NCBI GenBank assembly: GCA_905233425.1
Contig: CAJOEC010000020.1
Span: 1 to 46,106, forward strand
DNA: 46,106 bases
From: an uncultured Prevotella sp.
GTDB taxonomy: Bacteria > Bacteroidota > Bacteroidia > Bacteroidales > Bacteroidaceae
Direction: 5' to 3'
Part shown: positions 31,203 to 37,694 of the stretch, piece by piece
Numbering within the stretch: the first letter of the stretch is position 1
Layout of the letters: the number at the start of each line of letters is the position of its first letter
Program-made: the position numbers and the translations under genes
The notes under the pieces: generated by a model
Told to the model about the DNA's origin: nothing
The model's input: only the letters and a program-made list of their open reading frames with translations
The model's database searches: none

Positions 31203-31574
31203 TCAAGGCTTCATGAACACCAAGTAGACGGCACAGATAATCAGGATGAAGGCAAGGATGTGGTTCCAATGAAGGTGGGTGCCCTGGAACATGATGTTTG
31301 CAATCACGGCGAAGACGGCCAGCGATATGCACTCCTGCACAACCTTCAGCTGAACCAGCGTGAAAGGCCCGCCATTGCCGATGAAGCCCAGCCTGTTGGC
31401 CGGCACCTGGCAGCAATACTCGAAAAAGGCGATAGCCCACGAAAAGGCTATCACCCCTATCAGTGGCCACGACGACGATGTTCCCGACTCCTGGAGCTTC
31501 AGGTGGCCATACCACGCCAGGGTCATAAAGATGTTGCTCAAGATGAGGAGCAAGATGGTGTAAAGACCGTTCAT
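31203..31574 (-). CDS. DUF486/DMT-like small membrane protein
   Basis: 123 aa. Four transmembrane helices (about 4-22, 32-50, 68-88 and 100-118). The words LSNIFMTLAWYGHLK, IGVIAFSWAIAFFEYCCQVPANR and FTLVQLKVVQECISL are diagnostic of DUF486 (PF04342), distantly related to drug/metabolite transporters. The transport substrate is unknown. First gene of a two-gene operon with the TtcA-like enzyme; promoter near 31663. Confidence 0.88.
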   Translation of the reverse strand: MNGLYTILLLILSNIFMTLAWYGHLKLQESGTSSSWPLIGVIAFSWAIAFFEYCCQVPANRLGFIGNGGPFTLVQLKVVQECISLAVFAVIANIMFQGTHLHWNHILAFILIICAVYLVFMKP

Positions 31575-31662
31575 TTGTTTCTTATGTCAATTATTGTTTT
31601 GTCACTTTTCGGCATCCATAATGAAACTGTATATACGTTTTTTAACGTTGAGTAATCAAGTG

Positions 31663-31670
31663 CAAAGGTA
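31663..31670 (-). promoter_or_regulatory. -7 box of the DUF486/ttcA-like operon
   Basis: TACCTTTG on the minus strand, about 90 bp before the DUF486 start. No clear -33 TTTG is seen. Confidence 0.45.
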
Positions 31671-31813
31671 CGAATTTTCGGACAGACAGGGTAACATTTT
31701 GTGCAAAAAATCATAAAAATGCAGGGGAATGCACACTTTTCTTGAGGTGAGCGGGAGAATATGCGGGAAAATCCGTTACTTTGCCATCGTAAAATACAAG
31801 CGTATTCATAATT

Positions 31814-32095
31814 ATGATTACAACAGTTCACACACAAGCGGCTCAGCCCATCTCGCCAGTAGATGCCATCTGGGCCATCATCCAAAGCCAGAGCAAAGAC
31901 GTGAAGCAGGCACTCTTCCTCCGCTTCAAGGCTGAGCAGAAACAAGAGCCAGCCACGGCCGACATACTGCGGCAGCTCAGCGAACTGGAACCGGGGCCTG
32001 AGGGATTCCTGAAACTTGACAGCATTCTGCCGCCGTCGAGACTGTCGGCGGAGGAACTGCGCGAGGACGCTTACACCGAAAAATACGGGATATGA
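31814..32095 (+). CDS. Small hypothetical protein
   Basis: 93 aa. Soluble and mainly helical: VDAIWAIIQSQSKDVKQALFLRFKAEQK, then ILRQLSELEPGPEGFLKLDSILPPSRLS. There is no signal peptide. The acidic-amphipathic helix followed by a Pro-rich end resembles some antitoxin-like small proteins, but no toxin gene is adjacent. A -7-like TTACTTTG is at 31776-31783. Probably a real gene, given its codon use and promoter; function unknown. Confidence 0.65.
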   Translation: MITTVHTQAAQPISPVDAIWAIIQSQSKDVKQALFLRFKAEQKQEPATADILRQLSELEPGPEGFLKLDSILPPSRLSAEELREDAYTEKYGI

Positions 32096-32129
32096 AGGAC
32101 ACATAATCGCGGCTTCAGCCGCTGTATTA

Positions 32130-32170
32130 GGCAAAAAAAATCCGTGTAATCTGTGAAATCTGTGGTCGTT
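32130..32170. repeat. Single copy of the CACAGATTTCACAGAT-family repeat
   Basis: TCCGTGTAATCTGTGAAATC followed by TGTGGTCGTT, in the reverse orientation of the 30252 copies. It lies 3' of the small hypothetical gene. Confidence 0.8.
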
Positions 32171-32297
32171 TTATACGAAACTGTTATTTAGTGTCAGTTC
32201 CTAAGGTCGCGAGGAGCATTGGCGATTCGGTGGAAGAAGCCCGTCCTTTCTGGGTGAGAGGCCGGGGGCGTCAGGGAGAAAGGCGGCGCCCCGGCGG

Positions 32298-32385
32298 TTC
32301 ACAGCGGGCGGCGAAAACATTCACGGCGGCCGCTGTGAATATCCATGGCGGCCGCCGTGATTGTTTGTAGCGGCCGCCGTGAACC
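32298..32385. repeat. 22-bp tandem repeat, 4 copies, very GC-rich
   Basis: Units at 32298-32319, 32320-32341, 32342-32363 and 32364-32385. The core CACGGCGGCCGC(T/C)GTG is a strong palindrome, diverged in the outer copies. The 385-bp gap 32096-32480 holds this array, the single repeat copy at 32130 and the terminator at 32423; I see no gene in it. Confidence 0.88.
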
Positions 32386-32422
32386 CGATTCAACACCCCC
32401 CAGCATCTTCAAAACAGACAAA

Positions 32423-32468
32423 AAAAGTCGGCCGTTCCCAGGGTTGTTCCTGGAGACGGCCGACTTTT
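32423..32468 (-). terminator. Intrinsic terminator of the HtrA/DegP gene
   Basis: A perfect 13-bp stem AAAAGTCGGCCGT (32423-32435) with its complement (32456-32468), plus an inner CCAGG/CCTGG stem. The minus-strand transcript ends in seven T residues; the plus strand also has a TTTT run, so it may act both ways. Confidence 0.85.
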
Positions 32469-32480
32469 GTTTGCTGTGTC

Positions 32481-33989
32481 CTATTCGTTCTGCAGACCGA
32501 TGGCGAAGTATCCTGGCTTGCCTGTCGGATAGATGCCCTTGATGTAGAGCACCGGCTCCTTCGACGTGCTGGCCTCCTTGACGGCGTTCTGCAGGTCTTC
32601 GACAGTCCTCATGGGCGAGTCGTTCACACGCTGGATGATGAATCCCTTTGGCACTCCGGCATCCTTCATCTTTCCACCGCTGACCTTCATAACCTCAAGG
32701 CCGTAGCTGATTTCGAGCTGCTCCTTCTGAGCCTTGGTGACCTCGCGGAAGTCGGCACCGAGCACGTCAAGGTCAGCGTTCTTCACCACCTTCGTGTTGC
32801 CCTGCTCGTTCTTCAGCGTCACGTCCTTGGTGTGCTTCTTCTTGTTGTGGAGATAGGTCAGCGAGACCTTGTCGCCCGGGCGCTTCTGGGCGATGATGCC
32901 GCTCAGGTCGCCGAATTTCTTCACCTTCTGTCCGTCAACCTCGATGATGACGTCGCCCTTCTCTATACCGGCATCTTCGGCGGCACTGTTCTCAACGACC
33001 TCTGACACGTAGATGCCCTCCATCGTACCATAGTCGGCCTCCTTGCCTTCCTCCTTCTCAATGTCCACCTGCGTCTTCACGTCGCGTCCGCTGATGCCTA
33101 TCATGGCGCGCTGCACGGTGCCATACTCCTTAAGGTCGCCGACCACCTTGTTCATCATGGCCGTAGGGATGGCGAAGCCGTAGCCGCTGTAGCTGCCCGT
33201 CTGCGAGTAGAGCATGGCGTTGATGCCCACCAGCTCGCCGTTGGTGTTCACCAGGGCGCCGCCCGAGTTACCCGCGTTGATGGCGGCATCGGTCTGTATG
33301 AAGCTCTCCACGCCGTTGGCACCCAGTGTGCGTGCCTTGGCCGAGATGATGCCTGCGGTGACGGTGTTGTTCAGTCCGAGGGGGTTGCCGATGGCCAGCA
33401 CCCATTCGCCAATCTTCACGTCGTCGGAGTTGGCAATCTTGATGGCGGGAAGGCTCTTGCCGTCAATCTTGATGAGTGCCAGGTCGGTGGTCTTGTCGGT
33501 GCCGATGATGCGTGCGGAGTACTCCTGGTTGTCTGACAAAGTGACAGTCAGTTCGTCGGCTCCGTCCACCACGTGGTTATTGGTGACGATATATCCGTCG
33601 GTCGAGATTATGACACCGCTGCCCGTTGCCGTGCGCTTCGGGGTCTGCACCTGCCGTTTCTGCGTTCCACCCTGTCCGCGCTGTCCGCGCCCGAAGAATC
33701 CGCCGAAGGGGTCGTTGAAGAAATCCTCGAAGGGGTCGGTCTGCACCTCGACGGTCTGAATCTTTGAGTTCTGCACATATTTAATATGTACTACAGAAGG
33801 CAGGGCCTTGTCGGCGGCGTAGGTCAGGTCAACGGGCTGGGCTGCGGGCATTGAGGCCACGGCCTGTGTCTCGGGGGCGTTGGAAGCCTGACTGTGGGTT
33901 GCAGCACACGTGGTGCTGAAAGCTGCTACTGAGAAAACGATGGCGGCCACGCTGAGGGCCGATGTCATGATTTTTGCAATCTTTTTCAT
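32481..33989 (-). CDS. degP: Periplasmic Do-family (DegP/HtrA) serine protease
   Basis: 502 aa. A signal sequence (KIMTSALSVAAIVFSVAAFS) is followed by the trypsin-like domain. His is in VTNNHVVDGADEL, Asp in DKTTDLALIKID, and the nucleophile Ser in NAGNSGGALVN. A Gly/Gln/Arg-rich loop (FGRGQRGQGGTQKRQ) precedes the protease core. Two PDZ domains follow (about 285-380 and 400-495). HtrA enzymes degrade or refold misfolded envelope proteins. The gene is monocistronic, with a strong terminator. ATG start after a -7 box at 34060. Confidence 0.95.
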   Translation of the reverse strand: MKKIAKIMTSALSVAAIVFSVAAFSTTCAATHSQASNAPETQAVASMPAAQPVDLTYAADKALPSVVHIKYVQNSKIQTVEVQTDPFEDFFNDPFGGFFGRGQRGQGGTQKRQVQTPKRTATGSGVIISTDGYIVTNNHVVDGADELTVTLSDNQEYSARIIGTDKTTDLALIKIDGKSLPAIKIANSDDVKIGEWVLAIGNPLGLNNTVTAGIISAKARTLGANGVESFIQTDAAINAGNSGGALVNTNGELVGINAMLYSQTGSYSGYGFAIPTAMMNKVVGDLKEYGTVQRAMIGISGRDVKTQVDIEKEEGKEADYGTMEGIYVSEVVENSAAEDAGIEKGDVIIEVDGQKVKKFGDLSGIIAQKRPGDKVSLTYLHNKKKHTKDVTLKNEQGNTKVVKNADLDVLGADFREVTKAQKEQLEISYGLEVMKVSGGKMKDAGVPKGFIIQRVNDSPMRTVEDLQNAVKEASTSKEPVLYIKGIYPTGKPGYFAIGLQNE

Positions 33990-34059
33990 ATTAATACCTG
34001 TTTTGTTAATAATTCGTTGAATTAGTGAAATTCATTGTTGCAGTTTGTAACTGTCGGTG

Positions 34060-34067
34060 CAAATATA
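34060..34067 (-). promoter_or_regulatory. -7 box upstream of degP
   Basis: The minus strand reads TATATTTG, giving a leader of about 65 nt. The -33 region reads TTGTC rather than TTTG. Confidence 0.45.
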
Positions 34068-34246
34068 TAGTCAAAAAACGGAAAACTGACAATTTGTCCG
34101 TTCTTTTTCTTTCATTTTAACATTTCGCGTTTAGCTTTAAAATCCGTTTGCCACCCGTTCCGATAAATTTACATTCGTTTAAAACCTTAATAATCTTAAA
34201 TGCGTTAATCTTCCCAAAAAGGCTTCTGTATTTCAGCATTATTTAG

Positions 34247-34254
34247 TACTTTTG
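34247..34254 (+). promoter_or_regulatory. -7 box of the HD-protein operon
   Basis: TACTTTTG 22 bp before the ATG at 34276. It overlaps an earlier in-frame ATG (34252), which argues for the later start. Confidence 0.5.
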
Positions 34255-34275
34255 CCGAAGAATTGCTTTCCGACT

Positions 34276-34935
34276 ATGAAAAAAAACATTGCGAGCCTCG
34301 ACTTGGTGGAGTTCATTGAGACGCAGATACTGCCACAATATGCCCATTTCGACCGTGCCCACAACATGGAGCACGTCACGCGGGTCATACGCCGCTCGCT
34401 GAACCTGGCACGCCACACCGGGGCCGACATTGACATGGTCTACGCCATTGCCGCATACCACGACATAGGCATGTCGGGACCCAGGGCCGTGCACCACATC
34501 ACGGGCGGACGCATTCTCGCAGAGGACAAGAGACTTCTGCAGTGGTTCTCGCAAGACCAGATCAAGGTGATGCGCGAGGCAATAGAAGACCACAGGGCGT
34601 CGGCATCAAGGGCGCCAAGGAGCATCTACGGCAAAATAGTGGCCGAGGCCGACCGCGACATCAGCGAGGATACGGTGTTCCGCCGGACAGTACAGTACGG
34701 CCTGGCCAACTACCCCGAGAAGAACCGCGAGGAGCACTGGCAGAGGTTTTGCGAGCACATGGAGGCTAAGTACTCGGCATCGGGATATATAAAACTGTGG
34801 ATTCCCGGCTCGGAAAACGAGAAACGCCTCAACGAGCTGCGCACCATCATAGCCGACAGAGCAAGGCTGCGCCAGCACTTCGACAAATACTACGAGGAAG
34901 AGACTATTAACAAACATAACATTAATAAACTATGA
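34276..34935 (+). CDS. HD-domain phosphohydrolase
   Basis: 219 aa from MKKNIASLDL. HD motif residues: H in AHNMEHVTRVIRR, HD in AYHDIGMSG, H in VHHITGGRIL, and D in EADRDISED. This is the small HD family of metal-dependent phosphohydrolases; the substrate cannot be read from sequence. The C-terminus is helical and charged (ENEKRLNELRTIIADRARLR). It overlaps the next gene by 4 bp (ATGA) and probably heads an operon with the DUF3887 protein and the deoxynucleoside kinases. Confidence 0.88.
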   Translation: MKKNIASLDLVEFIETQILPQYAHFDRAHNMEHVTRVIRRSLNLARHTGADIDMVYAIAAYHDIGMSGPRAVHHITGGRILAEDKRLLQWFSQDQIKVMREAIEDHRASASRAPRSIYGKIVAEADRDISEDTVFRRTVQYGLANYPEKNREEHWQRFCEHMEAKYSASGYIKLWIPGSENEKRLNELRTIIADRARLRQHFDKYYEEETINKHNINKL

Positions 34936-35348
34936 GAAAAACCATCTTATCGCTGCTCATGGGGTTCTCGCTCACAATGGCAGCCCAGACACCCGTGACA
35001 GCACCCAAAGGCGACCCTGCCCAAAGGGCAGAGAAAATGTTCAATTTCCTGCTCAACGACCAGGCCGACAGCCTCTATGCCAACTTCACGCTGCAGCTGA
35101 AGCCCATCCTTTCGAAAGAACAGCTGTCGGGCGTGGTGAAAAGAGTGGAGGAGAACTCGGGAAAATACAAGAGCCACGGCACATGGGAAATAAAGGACAT
35201 GCCCGGAGGGAGCAAGTCGTGCACGACGCTGGTGCAGTTTGATAAAGAGGAGCTGGGCGCACTCGTCATCTTCGACCCCAGCGGATTCCTCCTCGGCATA
35301 CAGATTGTACCCGCCAAGGCGATAAAACAAGGTAGTAACGAACAGTGA
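34932..35348 (+). CDS. Exported DUF3887-type small protein
   Basis: 138 aa. The signal peptide MRKTILSLLMGFSLTMAAQ is followed by RAEKMFNFLLNDQADSLYANFTLQLKPILSKEQLSGVV, the DUF3887 pattern (a cystatin-like fold in which a helix precedes strands). GTWEIKDMPGGSKSCTTLVQFDKEELGALVIFD forms the sheet. Periplasmic; function unknown. Translation is coupled to the HD gene by ATGA overlap. Confidence 0.82.
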   Translation: MRKTILSLLMGFSLTMAAQTPVTAPKGDPAQRAEKMFNFLLNDQADSLYANFTLQLKPILSKEQLSGVVKRVEENSGKYKSHGTWEIKDMPGGSKSCTTLVQFDKEELGALVIFDPSGFLLGIQIVPAKAIKQGSNEQ

Positions 35349-35365
35349 AAAGTGAATAGACAGAA

Positions 35366-35986
35366 GTGCACATTGCAATAGCAGGAAACATAGGCAGCGG
35401 GAAGTCCACACTCACGCAGATGCTGGCCCGCCACTACGGGTGGGAGGCACGCTACGAGGCCGTGGCCAATAACCCCTATTTGGAAGACTACTACAGCGAC
35501 ATACGCCGCTGGTCGTTCAACATGGAGGTGTTCTTCCTCAAAGAACGTTTCCGCGACCTGATAGCCATATCACAGGCCAAGCACACCATCGTGCAGGACC
35601 GCAGCATCTTCGAGGGCGTTTACGTGTTCATGGAGAACAACCGTGCCATGGGCAACCTCTCGAAGCGCGACTACGAGACATACATGGAACTGTTCGAGCA
35701 GATGATGACCGTGGTACGTCTGCCCGATCTGCTTATCTATCTGCGTGCATCGGTGCCCCATCTTGTGGGAAACATCCAGCAGCGAGGCCGCGGTTACGAG
35801 CAGACCATGCAGCTGGAATATCTGGAGAACCTGAACCGCCGGTACGAAGACTTCATCAGCAACATGTACAAAGGCCGGGTGATGGTCATCGACAAAGACC
35901 CGCTCGACTTCCAGCACGACCCAAAAGACTTCGCTGTCATCGTAGACCGCATAGACCAAACACTCTTCGGCCTCTTCCCCGACTAA
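35366..35986 (+). CDS. Deoxynucleoside kinase 1
   Basis: 206 aa, GTG start (GTGCACATTGCA) giving MHIAIAGNIGSGKSTLTQML with a P-loop at 7-15. QDRSIFEGVYVF is the base-discriminating DRS motif. The lid region is RGRGYEQTMQLEYLENLNRRYEDF. It belongs to the deoxyadenosine/deoxyguanosine/deoxycytidine kinase family and salvages deoxynucleosides to monophosphates. A close paralogue follows after an 87-bp repeat-filled gap; the pair may divide purine specificities as in other two-kinase bacteria (inference). Confidence 0.9.
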   Translation: MHIAIAGNIGSGKSTLTQMLARHYGWEARYEAVANNPYLEDYYSDIRRWSFNMEVFFLKERFRDLIAISQAKHTIVQDRSIFEGVYVFMENNRAMGNLSKRDYETYMELFEQMMTVVRLPDLLIYLRASVPHLVGNIQQRGRGYEQTMQLEYLENLNRRYEDFISNMYKGRVMVIDKDPLDFQHDPKDFAVIVDRIDQTLFGLFPD

Positions 35987-35994
35987 GACTCTCA

Positions 35995-36062
35995 CTTTCA
36001 CTTCCCCCTTTACTTCCCTTTCACTCCCCCTTCACTCCCCTTTCACTCCCCTTTCACTCCCC
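35995..36062. repeat. 11-bp tandem repeat, ~6 copies, between the kinase genes
   Basis: Units of TTTCACTCCCC with small changes. The period is 11 bp, half of the 22-bp arrays elsewhere in the window. The array is strongly pyrimidine-rich on the plus strand. Confidence 0.88.
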
Positions 36063-36073
36063 ATTAGAAGAAT

Positions 36074-36700
36074 ATGCACATCGCAATAGCAGGAAACATA
36101 GGCAGCGGCAAGACAACGCTGACCAGAATGCTGGCCCACCGTTATGGATGGACGCCACGCTACGAACCCGTAGACAACAACCCATACCTCTCAGACTTCT
36201 ACGCCGACATGAAGCGGTGGTCGTTCAACCTCCAGGTTTATTTCCTCAGCAAGAGGTTCAAGGAGGTGGTGGAGATACTGAAGTCGGAGGAGACAATCAT
36301 CCAGGACCGCACCATCTTCGAGGACGCCTGCATATTCGCCCCCAACCTGCACGGCCAGGGGCTGATGAGCGACCGCGACTTCCAGAACTACCGCGAGCTG
36401 TTCGACCTGATGATGTCGCTCGTGCGTCTGCCCGACCTGATGATATACATCCGCTCGTCGATACCGACGCTTGTGGCACAGATACAGAAAAGAGGCCGCG
36501 ACTACGAGCAGACCATGCGGCTGGACTACCTCGAAGGCCTGAGCCGACGCTACGAGGAATGGATAGGCTCGTACAAGGGACAGCTGATAATCATCGACGG
36601 CGACAAATGCAAGTTCGGCGACGACAAGGAACATTTCAAGCAGGTGACCGACATGATCGACGCGAAGCTCTACGGTCTGTTCCCCATGGACTCGCTTTAA
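36074..36700 (+). CDS. Deoxynucleoside kinase 2
   Basis: 208 aa. MHIAIAGNIGSGKTTLTRML has the same P-loop as kinase 1, then RYEPVDNNPYLSDFYADMKRWSFN. The second motif is IQDRTIFEDACIF (DRT instead of DRS). The lid is RGRDYEQTMRLDYLEGLSRRYEEW. Many positions are shared with kinase 1 along the whole length, so the two are a tandem duplication. The DRS/DRT and downstream differences suggest different nucleoside preference. Confidence 0.9.
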   Translation: MHIAIAGNIGSGKTTLTRMLAHRYGWTPRYEPVDNNPYLSDFYADMKRWSFNLQVYFLSKRFKEVVEILKSEETIIQDRTIFEDACIFAPNLHGQGLMSDRDFQNYRELFDLMMSLVRLPDLMIYIRSSIPTLVAQIQKRGRDYEQTMRLDYLEGLSRRYEEWIGSYKGQLIIIDGDKCKFGDDKEHFKQVTDMIDAKLYGLFPMDSL

Positions 36701-36749
36701 ATAAAAGACGCGCAACACGTCGTAAATCCGCAAATATTAGATTAATCCG

Positions 36750-37667
36750 ATGGAAGTTAAAAAGAACTCTTTGCGTGCATGGCTGCTGGCAGCCCGGCCC
36801 AAGACGCTGACCGGTGCAGCCGTGCCGGTAATGATAGGGCTGGCGATGGCCTGGGCCGACGCACGCGAGTATTACGAGCCGGGCACTTTCAACATCGTGG
36901 CCGCCGTGTTGTGCGTGCTGTTCGCATTCATCATGCAGATCAACGCCAACTTCATCAACGACTTCGTGGACTATGTGCGAGGCACCGACGACCGCACCAC
37001 ACGGTTGGGTCCGGAGCGGGCTTGTACGCAGGGATGGGTGGACATAGAGTCAATGAAACACGCCATAGCCGCAACAACGTGCATTGCCATCGTGGTGGGT
37101 CTGCCGCTCATCGTCTTTGGCGGACTGGAGATGATTCTTGTGGGCATGTTCTGCATGGCAGCCTGCTTCCTCTACACCACACATCTTTCATATATAGGAC
37201 TGGGCGACCTTCTGGTGCTGCTGTTCTTCGGCGTGGTGCCAGTATGTGTCACCTACTATGTACAGCTCCATTTGGTTACTGCCGAGGTGGTGTGCGCATC
37301 GGTGGCCTGCGGGCTGGTCATCGACGCCCTGCTGCTCGTCAACAATTTCCGCGACCGCCACACCGACCTTCAGGCGGGAAAGAACACGCTCGTCGTGCGC
37401 ATTGGCGACAAGGCATCGCTCGCCCTCTACCTCGCCGTGGGACTGGCTGCCTGTGCGCTGGGGGGGATATTCATCTTCTACGGACACTGGCTGGCATGTG
37501 TCCTTCCACTGCTCTACCTGCCGTTCCACGTCACCACATATCTAAAGATAAAGCGCATAGACCATGGCCGTGAACTGAACCATTGCTTAGGACTGACGTC
37601 AAGGAACATTTTCATCTACGGCATACTGGTGGTCGCCGGACTGATCCTCTCGGCAACGGTTCTGTAA
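36750..37667 (+). CDS. menA: 1,4-dihydroxy-2-naphthoate polyprenyltransferase MenA
   Basis: 305 aa. A UbiA-superfamily membrane prenyltransferase with about eight helices. The first Asp-rich motif is NFINDFVDYVRGTDD and is followed by TRLGPERACTQGWV. The second is NNFRDRHTDLQAGKNTL. The start LRAWLLAARPKTLTGAAVPVMIG is typical of MenA. It attaches the polyprenyl tail to dihydroxynaphthoate in menaquinone synthesis. It lies 49 bp after kinase 2. Other men genes are not in the window. Confidence 0.92.
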   Translation: MEVKKNSLRAWLLAARPKTLTGAAVPVMIGLAMAWADAREYYEPGTFNIVAAVLCVLFAFIMQINANFINDFVDYVRGTDDRTTRLGPERACTQGWVDIESMKHAIAATTCIAIVVGLPLIVFGGLEMILVGMFCMAACFLYTTHLSYIGLGDLLVLLFFGVVPVCVTYYVQLHLVTAEVVCASVACGLVIDALLLVNNFRDRHTDLQAGKNTLVVRIGDKASLALYLAVGLAACALGGIFIFYGHWLACVLPLLYLPFHVTTYLKIKRIDHGRELNHCLGLTSRNIFIYGILVVAGLILSATVL

Positions 37668-37694
37668 TCTATAGCTTATCTCCCACTTAACATA

